NCBI RefSeq assembly: GCF_004135345.1
Contig: NZ_CP035495.1
Coordinates: 744,001-808,000 of the forward strand
Direction of reading: 5' to 3'
Length of the DNA stretch: 64,000 nucleotides
From: Xylanimonas allomyrinae
GTDB lineage: Bacteria > Actinomycetota > Actinomycetes > Actinomycetales > Cellulomonadaceae
The notes beneath the pieces were generated by a model, which was not told the DNA's origin, searched no databases, and was given only the letters and a program-made list of their open reading frames with translations. Position numbers and translations under genes: made by a program. Below, piece after piece: positions 18,460 to 26,219 of this stretch. Within the stretch, counting starts at the first letter, position 1. Each line of letters begins with the position of its first letter.

Positions 18460-19592
18460 AAGCCTTCGTCCTCTCCTGGCGCCGCGTCATTGTCGGCCGG
18501 CTCGACGTGGCCGTGCAGGAGCGCGGTCTGGTGGGCGAACTCAGCCCGAACCACACCTTCGAGCTCCTCCACGCTTGGCAAAGCGCCTCGCGCGTCGGCC
18601 GGCAGACCTTGCCACTGCGCGACGGCGACCGCGGCGGCCGTGGACGCGAGCGCATACCGGACGGTCGCCTCTCGCTTGCCCGTGCACAGCAGCAGGCCCA
18701 CCGTCGGGGCGTGGACGTCCTTCTTGCGGATCAGGTCATCGACCATCGTCACGTACGTGCCCAACTGCCCGAGGTACTCCGGCTCGAAGTCAGTGACTTT
18801 CAGCTCGATGACGACGTACCGGAACTGCTCGGTGTGGAACAACAGCAGGTCGATGTACCGGTCCACGCCGTCGACCGACAACCGCACCTGTCGACCGACC
18901 AAGGCCATCCCGCGCCCGAGCTCCAGGAGCGTGGACTCCAGACGGTCCATCAGGGCCTGCTCCAGGTCACGCTCCTTGACTCGCCCGGTCAAGGTGGCGA
19001 TCTCGAAGACGTACGGATCCTTGGTCAGCTGCTGAGCAAGGTCGGAGTCGGCGGGCGCGAGCGTCGCCGTGAAGTTCGACGGCGCAGCCCCCGCCCTGGC
19101 CCGCAGGTCGTTTGTGATCTGGAAGCGCAGCACGTCGCGCGACCAGCCTCCGGCGACGGCCTCGCGGGCGTACCAAGTGAGCTCGTCGGTATCGTCGGTC
19201 TTGTCGAGCAGCGCCATGATGTGGCCCCACGGCAATTGCTCAGCAAGCTGCTGAGAAATGTCGTCGGACGGCCACCGCTTGGCGAACATGCGCATGTAGT
19301 TGAGGTTCGACGGCGACCACCCACGTTGGTCGGGGAACTCCCGCGTCAAGTCTGCCGACAGCCGCCGGATGACCTTGGCGCCCCACCCCAGGCGTTCCTG
19401 CCGGTCAAGAATGTCCAGACCGATCGAGCGGTACAGGCCGATCGTGCCAGCGTTGGCGATCCTGGCGATCCGCACCTGGGTTGCCCTGACCCGGGTCGTG
19501 ACCTCGACGAGCCACTCTTCGTAACCCGCCGGCGGCACCGCGTCGACGGTGCCACCAGCGGTGGAGTCAGGGGACTGCGCTGCTTCGCTCAC
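18456..19592 (-). CDS. DUF1016 (YhcG-like) PDDEXK nuclease family protein
   Basis: This 378-aa protein has the DUF1016 N-terminal domain (VRATQVRIARIANAGTIGLY, GWSPSNLNYMRMFAKRWP, LPWGHIMALLDKT). It also has the C-terminal PD-(D/E)xK-like nuclease core with Asp in VDRYIDLLLFH and Glu-Leu-Lys in YVVIELKVTDF near residue 264. Such proteins occur in defence islands and mobile elements and are not a standard DISARM subunit. It starts at GTG 19590-19592, overlapping the recombinase stop (GTGA), and its stop overlaps the drmA start in the same way. It is therefore embedded in the operon rather than simply nearby. Confidence 0.85.
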   Translation of the reverse strand: MSEAAQSPDSTAGGTVDAVPPAGYEEWLVEVTTRVRATQVRIARIANAGTIGLYRSIGLDILDRQERLGWGAKVIRRLSADLTREFPDQRGWSPSNLNYMRMFAKRWPSDDISQQLAEQLPWGHIMALLDKTDDTDELTWYAREAVAGGWSRDVLRFQITNDLRARAGAAPSNFTATLAPADSDLAQQLTKDPYVFEIATLTGRVKERDLEQALMDRLESTLLELGRGMALVGRQVRLSVDGVDRYIDLLLFHTEQFRYVVIELKVTDFEPEYLGQLGTYVTMVDDLIRKKDVHAPTVGLLLCTGKREATVRYALASTAAAVAVAQWQGLPADARGALPSVEELEGVVRAEFAHQTALLHGHVEPADNDAAPGEDEGL

Positions 19593-20911
19593 GCCCGCGA
19601 TTCTGCCGGAGGCACCTGACACCCGTCGAAAGGCACAGCGGACGGTCGCCACTCGAGCAGCACCCTGTCGGCGTCGAACCGGCGCCCGACGACGCCGCGG
19701 CGGACCCGTAGCCGCTCGATCTGGCTGAGCAGGATCTCCCGGCGTGCCGTGTCGTTCGTTCCGACGTTGCCCCATCGCACCTGGACCGTGGTCCCGGCGA
19801 GCGGCTCGCTTCCTCGCTCGGTCAGAAGCCGTTCGATCAGCCAGTCGTCGAACACGGCTCGGCTCAGGGTCTGTCGACACGACGGGCAGGTAAGCACCGG
19901 GCGCCGCTGGTTCGTCCCGCGGCACATGAACACACTGCAGTCATCGCACACGACGACGCGTGAGAGGAATGGGCTCGTGGCCAACCGCTCCCCGACCTTG
20001 CGCGCCTGTGGTGTGTCCCGGCTGTCGAGGATCCGCTGGAGCTCGATGAACTCCTCAACCGTGATGACGGCGAGCGCGAGGTTCACGACGGGATCGCCCG
20101 CCGGCGAGCGGACCACCGCCATGGGACTGACGGGGCCACCTGTTCGCCCGCGCCCAGGGTTGTGGGGCGTCATCCCCGCGAGGATGGGGTTGCGGAGGAG
20201 CCCTTCGACCGTCTGTCGGTTCCACACGGTCCCTCCAGTACGGCGGCGACGCGCCGCCTCCGGCAGCGGCGCGCCGACCTCCGTGAGCCAGCGAGCGAGC
20301 GCGTTGACGACGACTCCCTGAAGTGCCCGACCGGCTACGGCACCGAGCCACGGGTGCGTGTGCGGGTCGACGGCGAGCACGCGGCCCGGTCCGTGGGGGT
20401 TCGCCGCGGACCGGAAGCCGTAGGGCACCCCACCGCCTGGCCAGCGCCCATCGTTGAGTAGCTGGACCCGAGCTGCGCGAACCCGAGCTCGGATCGCCTC
20501 CGCCTCCATCTCCCCGAAGACGGCAAGCATGACCGCAAACGCTCTACCCTGCGGACTCGTCATGTCGATGGGGTCCTCAACAGCGACCAGACCGGCGCCG
20601 CGAGCCTGGAGCGCCTCGTCGGCGTGGAGGAAGTCGAGCACGCGCCGCGCGAGCCGGTCTACCTTCCAGATCACGACGGCGTCATAGCCGTCCGCCACGA
20701 GGAGGGCGCGCCAGCCCTTGCGGTCCTCGGGACGGTTCGCGGTTGCCGAAACGCCGTCATCGACGAACTCCCCGACGACCGCCCATCCGCGGGCCTCGGC
20801 GTACCTGCGGCCTGACGACAGTTGTCGCTCGATCGAGACCGACTCCTCCTTGGTGACGGAGAGCCGGGCGTACAGAGCACACTTGCGTTGTTGGGTGATG
20901 TCCACGCCCAA
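19589..20911 (-). CDS. Large serine recombinase (resolvase, recombinase and zinc-ribbon domains)
   Basis: This 440-aa site-specific recombinase has an N-terminal resolvase domain (nucleophile Ser in CALYARLSVTKEE, Arg in SIERQLSSGRR, WKVDRLARR). The recombinase domain follows (WPGGGVPYGFR, TVWNRQTVEGLLRNPILAG). A zinc ribbon with CDDCSVFMC and LTCPSC lies near residues 320-350. Start options are TTG 20911 or GTG 20905; no good ribosome site is visible. It lies 56 bp from the outer edge of an inverted drmMI cassette, which makes it the obvious candidate invertase. Its stop overlaps the start of the DUF1016 gene. Confidence 0.88.
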   Translation of the reverse strand: MGVDITQQRKCALYARLSVTKEESVSIERQLSSGRRYAEARGWAVVGEFVDDGVSATANRPEDRKGWRALLVADGYDAVVIWKVDRLARRVLDFLHADEALQARGAGLVAVEDPIDMTSPQGRAFAVMLAVFGEMEAEAIRARVRAARVQLLNDGRWPGGGVPYGFRSAANPHGPGRVLAVDPHTHPWLGAVAGRALQGVVVNALARWLTEVGAPLPEAARRRRTGGTVWNRQTVEGLLRNPILAGMTPHNPGRGRTGGPVSPMAVVRSPAGDPVVNLALAVITVEEFIELQRILDSRDTPQARKVGERLATSPFLSRVVVCDDCSVFMCRGTNQRRPVLTCPSCRQTLSRAVFDDWLIERLLTERGSEPLAGTTVQVRWGNVGTNDTARREILLSQIERLRVRRGVVGRRFDADRVLLEWRPSAVPFDGCQVPPAESRA

Positions 20912-20966
20912 CCGTGGACACGTAGCTCGTCACGCCGATGGCGGTGGCGCCCTCTGCCGGTGCCGC

Positions 20967-21295
20967 GCGACGTCGCTGTTGTCGGCGAACGGCACGCTGG
21001 GACTGATCGCTACGAACACAATCGCGCAGGGCGACACTCGCGCTGTGGGCCTCGATGCGATGGTCGCCGGCGGGTTCACGCTCACCCGCGCGATCCAGTC
21101 TCGATCCTGGCCTGCCGAGAGTGCGAACCTGGAGTTCTCTGCCGTTTGGGGAACCAGGGGACGAGTTGCGAGCGACGTCAAGAAGATCTCCGACGGTGTG
21201 GCAGTGGCGCGGATTAGCCCGCTACTGGAGCCAGCCGGAGCGATCGACTGGACACCGGTACCGCTAGCCGAGAACAAGGGCATCGCATTCCAAGG
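20967..21295 (+). repeat. Inverted repeat block A, silent side (329 bp)
   Basis: This block is the inverse of 23056-23384 and appears identical over 329 bp by eye; translations in both senses agree. It is the outermost shared segment and the most likely place for strand exchange, whether by the nearby serine recombinase or by homologous recombination. Confidence 0.85.
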
Positions 21296-21307
21296 CACTA
21301 ACGTCCG

Positions 21308-21529
21308 CGGGCTGGGCTTTACCATCGATCCCGCCGAGGCTGCGGACTGGATCAACGCCGACCCGAGTAACCGGGACGTCGTGTTCCCATACCTCGGGGG
21401 GACGGATCTTTACGGCAGCCCGACTGCCACAGCCTCACGTTGGGTCATCGACTTCAACGACCGTTCAGAGGAACAGTCATCCCGATACACGCTCCCGTTC
21501 CAGAGAGCAGTCGCAAAGGTAAAACCTGA
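21308..21529 (+). repeat. Inverted repeat block B, silent side (222 bp)
   Basis: It matches the inverse of 22822-23043. It is separated from block A by 12 nt that differ at 7 positions between the two cassettes (21296-21307 versus 23044-23055). Confidence 0.8.
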
Positions 21530-21635
21530 ACGTCTGCGGAACAGCGACCAGGCGGTGCGGGAGTATCCCTGGTGGCGCTTCTGGCGCCCAGCTTCGGCAA
21601 TGAGAGCGGCGCTTTCTGGTCTTGTAGAAGTGTTG

Positions 21636-21783
21636 GCCCTTGTTCAGACAAGTAAGACGCAGTTGCCGATCCGCGTCCCCACGGGGCAGGTGTTTAGCCA
21701 CAAGCTGGTGGTGTTCGCGACTGACGACTACGGTCACCAGGCACTGTTGTCATCAAGTCTGCACCAACTCTGGGCGCAGCGGT
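21636..21783 (+). repeat. Inverted repeat block C, silent side (148 bp)
   Basis: It matches the inverse of 22571-22718. It is separated from block B by a divergent segment of 106 nt here and 103 nt in the expressed copy, a length difference that keeps the frame. After block C the two cassettes diverge to their ends. Confidence 0.8.
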
Positions 21784-22178
21784 ACGGATCTTCGATGCGC
21801 CTGGATCCCGTGTACACTCCGTCTGACGTTTTCGATACCTTTCCACGAATCACGCCAACGGCGCAGCTCATCGATCTGGGAAAACTGCTCGATACCCGAC
21901 GCACTGCCATTATTGCGCGTCGGAACCTGGGCGTGACTGAACTCTACAACCTGGTGAATGATCCACGCGTGAAGCCAGGCGATGACACGGATGTCGATGA
22001 GATTAGGACCATCCACTCGCGACTCGACCGCGAGGTTATCGTGGCCTACGGCTGGTCAGATGTCGAACTTGAGCACGGTTTCCATGCGTACAAGCAGGTC
22101 CTTAAGTGGTCCGTGTCACCTGTGGCACGCTACGAGCTGCTCGACAGGCTGCTCTCCGAAAACCGTAGGCGTTCGCTC

Positions 22179-22463
22179 CTATTGGCCAGTTGAGCGACTG
22201 CGGTTCAGTTCTAGCAGACGGTCCAGAATCTCCTGACGCGTCGCGGGATCAACCGAGAAGCGGTCGAGCTGCTTGTAGTTGAACACCCATGCTCTGGCTC
22301 GAGGTCGCCCAGCCATAGGCTCCAATGACCTCTACGTCGATCTGCCGGTGTAGTTCTCGAAGCGCTTCGACATCCCGACCTGCATCAAGCGTGCTGTTCA
22401 CCATGTTGTAGAGCGTGGTCAGTCCGATGTTTCGTCCCGTCATCGTTGAACGCTGGGCGCGAT
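22179..22463 (-). pseudogene. Frameshifted 3' tail of the expressed drmMI copy
   Basis: Downstream of the premature drmMI stop, the minus strand still encodes the normal C-terminus in shifting frames. It begins RLNDLGEQLDRAQRS and continues TGRNIGLTTLYNMVNSTLDA and EVIGAYGW. After two more shifts it reads FNYKQLDRFSVDPATRQEIL and ends at TAG 22179-22181. It is homologous to, but clearly different from, the tail of the silent cassette. The frame breaks are near 22497, 22304 and 22290. Either this allele is truncated or the assembly is poor here. Its last bases overlap the end of the silent cassette. Confidence 0.7.
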
Positions 22464-25400
22464 CTAGCTGTTCACCCAAGTCGTTGAGCCTGGTGTTTCC
22501 TGGGGCATCGGGTAGGTCTCAAAGACATCGGACGGAGTGTAAACCGGTCGCGTCTCGAGTGTTGATCCGAACCGCTGCGCCCAGAGTTGGTGCAGACTTG
22601 ATGACAACAGTGCCTGGTGACCGTAGTCGTCAGTCGCGAACACCACCAGCTTGTGGCTAAACACCTGCCCCGTGGGGACGCGGATCGGCAACTGCGTCTT
22701 ACTTGTCTGAACAAGGGCTAGAACATGGTCGAGGTGGGCGATAGAACTCCGAAGCCCCGGGGCACGTTCGGCGAACTGCCACCAGATTTCGCGCCTCTGT
22801 CGCCGGTTGTTACGGGAGCGCTCAGGTTTTACCTTTGCGACTGCTCTCTGGAACGGGAGCGTGTATCGGGATGACTGTTCCTCTGAACGGTCGTTGAAGT
22901 CGATGACCCAACGTGAGGCTGTGGCAGTCGGGCTGCCGTAAAGATCCGTCCCCCCGAGGTATGGGAACACGACGTCCCGGTTACTCGGGTCGGCGTTGAT
23001 CCAGTCCGCAGCCTCGGCGGGATCGATGGTAAAGCCCAGCCCGAGAACATTGCATCCTTGGAATGCGATGCCCTTGTTCTCGGCTAGCGGTACCGGTGTC
23101 CAGTCGATCGCTCCGGCTGGCTCCAGTAGCGGGCTAATCCGCGCCACTGCCACACCGTCGGAGATCTTCTTGACGTCGCTCGCAACTCGTCCCCTGGTTC
23201 CCCAAACGGCAGAGAACTCCAGGTTCGCACTCTCGGCAGGCCAGGATCGAGACTGGATCGCGCGGGTGAGCGTGAACCCGCCGGCGACCATCGCATCGAG
23301 GCCCACAGCGCGAGTGTCGCCCTGCGCGATTGTGTTCGTAGCGATCAGTCCCAGCGTGCCGTTCGCCGACAACAGCGACGTCGCACGCAAGAAGAAGTAG
23401 GCAACCAGGTCTGCGCTACCTCGCCTGCCTTCCGCCAACACGTTGACGAACCAGTCGCGGACGTTCGTGCCCATCGCGCCGGTCAGCTTCTGACCGCCGA
23501 GGAAGGGCGGGTTGCCGATCACCGCGTCGAACCCGCCACGCTCCATCACATCCGGCACCGCGAGGGCCCAGTGGAGCGGCTGCCAGCGCTCGTAGTCCGT
23601 CTCAACGGTCGGGGTGAGGCCGTGCTTGATGATGCTGTCGAGGGTCTCGCGGTTCCCGGTGCCGTCGGCATGGAATGCGGCGTCGACGGCGATGCGGAGA
23701 TCGTCGTATCGGTCGTTGAGCTTCTTGCCGGGTTTGCCGCCCTCCTGGAGGCCGGCGGCGATGACCCCGTCTGCGACGTCGCGGAGTTGGGCGGTGAGGT
23801 GCTGGTACTGCGCCCAGAGGCGGCGTTTGGTGTTGGTGGATCGGGCGGGGTCGTTCTCATCGACTGGGCTCGCGAGTTCGATGCGGAGTCGGGCGGCCTT
23901 CTGGATGACGGCGCGGACGTCGAGCATCTCGATCCCCTGTGCCTCGGAGCCGGAGCCGAACAGTGCCGTCGTGGAGTACGCCTTCTCGCGGTCAGACGCG
24001 CCCGTGAAGGTCTTCGCCTTCGAAGGGTCGATGTGGAGCGTCTCGATTTGACGGACGTCGGTGATGCCGAGCAGAGAGTTGCCGTGGAGCAGTTTGTCGT
24101 CGACGAAGGAAAAGGGAAGGTCGGGGTCGAGAGAGACGAGCCAGAGGGAGAGCTTGCACATCTCGACGGCCATGCCGTTGATGTCGGCGCCGTAGAGGCA
24201 CTTGGCCACGACCTGACGCTTGGCCTTCACCTCAAGCGCGTGCGCGCTCCCTCGCTCGCCCTCGGCCTGCCAGGCTTCGAGAACGCGGGCGGCAAGGTAC
24301 TCGGCGGCCGCGACGAGGAAGGCGCCGGACCCACAGGCGATGTCGGCGACCTTCAGGTCGAGCAGGTCGTTCGAGCTCCGGAGCTTCCACTGGGCCTCGT
24401 CCACAGTCTGGTGGGGTCCGGGTTGATAGACGAGCGGTTCGAGCGCGTACCGCACGACTTCCTGGGCGAGTGACTTCGGCGTGTAGTGGGCACCGGAGTT
24501 CGCGCGGGATGGCGTCTCCGCGACGGCGAGTCCGCCGGGCAGGAGGACGACTGGGCGGTCCCGCAGGTCGCGGCGGATGAGTCCGACATACGGGCGCAGG
24601 CGGGTGAGCAGGGTGTCGTCGCGTGTGACAGTGAGCAGAGAGCGGTCGGCGTCCTCGAGTTGGTCGCCGCTGGCGAGCGCCTTCTTCAGCGCTGCCGCCG
24701 ACTTCGACTTGGCCGATGGCTGGTCAGTCTTGATCCACGCGAGCAGCGCGGTGACGAACTTGGCGTCCTCGCCGGCTGCCTCGTAGAGGTCCTCCAGCTT
24801 CGACAGAGGGATCTCGGGTTCCTGACCCTGAGTGCCGAGCAGCCCGACGGTCACCTCGTGAACGTCCTCGGCGGTGTAGCCGAGCAGGCCCTCGTAGATG
24901 TAGCCGATCTGCTCGACGTCGACGTCGCGGAATGAGACACGATGTTGCTCGGCGCCGATGGTGGCGTACTGGACGGCGCGCAGGACTTCGAGCATGACGC
25001 GGTCGGGGATGCTGACCGCGAGGCCGCCGCGATCGTCAACTGCGGTGAGGAACGGGAACCGAAGCGGGTCGAACAGGGAGCCGCCGTATGCGGGCAGGCG
25101 CATGTCCTCACTGGTCACGCCTTCGTACAGCGCCTGGGAGGTGGCCAGGAGGCGGTGCCACGTGTAGTGGGTCGCGTCGAGCGCTTCGGCGCCCTCGTCG
25201 CGAGCCCGCTTGTCGAGCGTGTCCAGCAGGCCGGAGACGCCGTAGCCCTCGGTGAAGAGTGCGGACTGCGGCAGCATCGAGCGCTCCTCGGCGAACAGCA
25301 GGAACACGACGCGCATCATCGCTGTGACCGCACCCTCGTACACCAAGCCGCGATCACCGGGCAGGGGATCGGGTCGGCCGGCACCGCGCGCGTCGACGGC

Positions 25401-26219
25401 AGCCTCGGCGAGCGCGGTGACGAGTAGCTCAACGGCGCGGCGGACCTGCGTGCCAAGCGCGACAGTGATGTCTTCTGCGGCGGTGACCGACTCGCGGAAC
25501 AGGCCCGGTAGGCGGTCGGCTTCCTTGCCGCCCGCGAGGCGGATCGGTGAGAGCAGTTCGAGAAACGCGTCGCGGACGTCGGCCTCCTCGATCCAGGTCT
25601 GGGAGTCGACAACGCCGGACGCGGTCATGATGCCGTCCTGTGTTGAGACCAGGCCCCACCAGCGGCCGTCGGTGACGACGCCGACCTTGTGCCCGGAGGA
25701 GCGCAGGATCGCGTCCATGCGGTCGATCGGGCTCGCGGTCCACGGCTGGTCCGTCAGGGGGTCGCGCAGGGAGGCGACGGGGTCGACGACGAGGACGACG
25801 GCGTGGACCGCGTCGCTGCGCACGAACGCGCCCGTTGCCTCGACGGTGACCGACCGGCTCGGTGAGTTCGCCGTCGGCGTCGTGCCCCGGAAGGCGTCCT
25901 CACCCCAGGCGAGGTGCACGTCCCAGCGGGCGACGTCGCGCAGCACGGCGTCGATCCACTTGTCGCGCGCACCGCGCACCTGCTCGACGGCCTTCTCGTC
26001 GACCTGACCCTTGGCGGCTTGCCGGTTCCAGGCGTCCCAGGCGCGGTCGAAGTCGGGTTTGGCGTCGCGCAGGGCGGCCTTCTCGTTCTCGCCGAGTTGG
26101 GGCACGCCCTGCGGGTACACGCGGCGCAGCGCCGGAATCGCGATAAACGGTCCCTCGCGGTCGACGAGCTCGAGCCAGTCGCGGTGCGTGCGGGTCTTGC
26201 GCGGGGTGCGGGGAATCAT
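22464..26219 (-). CDS. drmMI: DISARM class 1 adenine-N6 DNA methyltransferase DrmMI (C-terminus truncated by frameshift)
   Basis: DrmMI marks self DNA in class 1 DISARM. As read it has 1251 aa. The SAM-binding motif ADIACGSGAFLVAAAEYL lies near residue 625, and the catalytic motif IV, AVIGNPPFLGGQKL, near residue 900; the presumed target-recognition region follows. The ending PMPQETPGSTTWVNS is out of family frame: shifting one base at about 22497 continues RLNDLGEQLDRAQ. About 90-100 C-terminal residues are therefore missing. The last 307 codons belong to the segment duplicated in inverse orientation at 20967-22193. ATG 26217-26219 overlaps the drmD stop (ATGA), so the two genes are coupled. 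Confidence 0.92.
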   Translation of the reverse strand: MIPRTPRKTRTHRDWLELVDREGPFIAIPALRRVYPQGVPQLGENEKAALRDAKPDFDRAWDAWNRQAAKGQVDEKAVEQVRGARDKWIDAVLRDVARWDVHLAWGEDAFRGTTPTANSPSRSVTVEATGAFVRSDAVHAVVLVVDPVASLRDPLTDQPWTASPIDRMDAILRSSGHKVGVVTDGRWWGLVSTQDGIMTASGVVDSQTWIEEADVRDAFLELLSPIRLAGGKEADRLPGLFRESVTAAEDITVALGTQVRRAVELLVTALAEAAVDARGAGRPDPLPGDRGLVYEGAVTAMMRVVFLLFAEERSMLPQSALFTEGYGVSGLLDTLDKRARDEGAEALDATHYTWHRLLATSQALYEGVTSEDMRLPAYGGSLFDPLRFPFLTAVDDRGGLAVSIPDRVMLEVLRAVQYATIGAEQHRVSFRDVDVEQIGYIYEGLLGYTAEDVHEVTVGLLGTQGQEPEIPLSKLEDLYEAAGEDAKFVTALLAWIKTDQPSAKSKSAAALKKALASGDQLEDADRSLLTVTRDDTLLTRLRPYVGLIRRDLRDRPVVLLPGGLAVAETPSRANSGAHYTPKSLAQEVVRYALEPLVYQPGPHQTVDEAQWKLRSSNDLLDLKVADIACGSGAFLVAAAEYLAARVLEAWQAEGERGSAHALEVKAKRQVVAKCLYGADINGMAVEMCKLSLWLVSLDPDLPFSFVDDKLLHGNSLLGITDVRQIETLHIDPSKAKTFTGASDREKAYSTTALFGSGSEAQGIEMLDVRAVIQKAARLRIELASPVDENDPARSTNTKRRLWAQYQHLTAQLRDVADGVIAAGLQEGGKPGKKLNDRYDDLRIAVDAAFHADGTGNRETLDSIIKHGLTPTVETDYERWQPLHWALAVPDVMERGGFDAVIGNPPFLGGQKLTGAMGTNVRDWFVNVLAEGRRGSADLVAYFFLRATSLLSANGTLGLIATNTIAQGDTRAVGLDAMVAGGFTLTRAIQSRSWPAESANLEFSAVWGTRGRVASDVKKISDGVAVARISPLLEPAGAIDWTPVPLAENKGIAFQGCNVLGLGFTIDPAEAADWINADPSNRDVVFPYLGGTDLYGSPTATASRWVIDFNDRSEEQSSRYTLPFQRAVAKVKPERSRNNRRQRREIWWQFAERAPGLRSSIAHLDHVLALVQTSKTQLPIRVPTGQVFSHKLVVFATDDYGHQALLSSSLHQLWAQRFGSTLETRPVYTPSDVFETYPMPQETPGSTTWVNS
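22571..22718 (-). repeat. Inverted repeat block C, expressed side
   Basis: This 148-bp block is the inverse of 21636-21783 and encodes the stretch LVQTSKTQLPIRVPTGQVFS to HQLWAQR in drmMI. Confidence 0.8.
22822..23043 (-). repeat. Inverted repeat block B, expressed side
   Basis: This 222-bp block is the inverse of 21308-21529. It encodes GLGFTIDPAEAADW through FQRAVAKVKP in drmMI. Confidence 0.8.
23056..23384 (-). repeat. Inverted repeat block A, expressed side (329 bp)
   Basis: This block is the inverse of 20967-21295. It begins at codon 946 of drmMI (Ala of ATSLLSANG), in the same phase as in the silent cassette. An exchange anywhere in this block would therefore keep the reading frame. 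Confidence 0.85.

Larger units (their letters stand above)
20967..22193 (+). pseudogene. Silent inverted drmMI 3' cassette (alternative C-terminus, no start or promoter)
   Basis: On the plus strand, 409 codons (TGA at 22191-22193) match the last third of DrmMI. They begin precisely at ATSLLSANGTLGLIATN and stay open to SENRRRSLLLAS. By eye it is identical to the expressed gene in three blocks and divergent between and after them. The open frame happens to extend upstream to 20718, but that part is antisense to the recombinase and unrelated to DrmMI. Unlike the expressed copy, its 3' end is intact (LYNLVNDPRVKPGDDTD, EVIVAYGWSDVELEHGFH). It looks like a storage cassette to be moved to the expression locus by inversion. 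Confidence 0.85.

Noticed and set aside
20900-20919. Palindrome gtccacg-cccaac-cgtggac as the recombinase crossover site
   Set aside because: No second copy is seen beyond the other end of the inverted segment, so it cannot serve both sides. It may be an operator at the recombinase start instead.
20718-20966. Upstream extension of the silent drmMI frame as a real N-terminus
   Set aside because: These codons are antisense to the recombinase gene and show no similarity to DrmMI. Homology starts sharply at 20967.
20967-23384. Diversity-generating retroelement
   Set aside because: There is no reverse transcriptase and no template repeat with adenine-biased changes. The cassettes differ in blocks, and a serine recombinase is adjacent.
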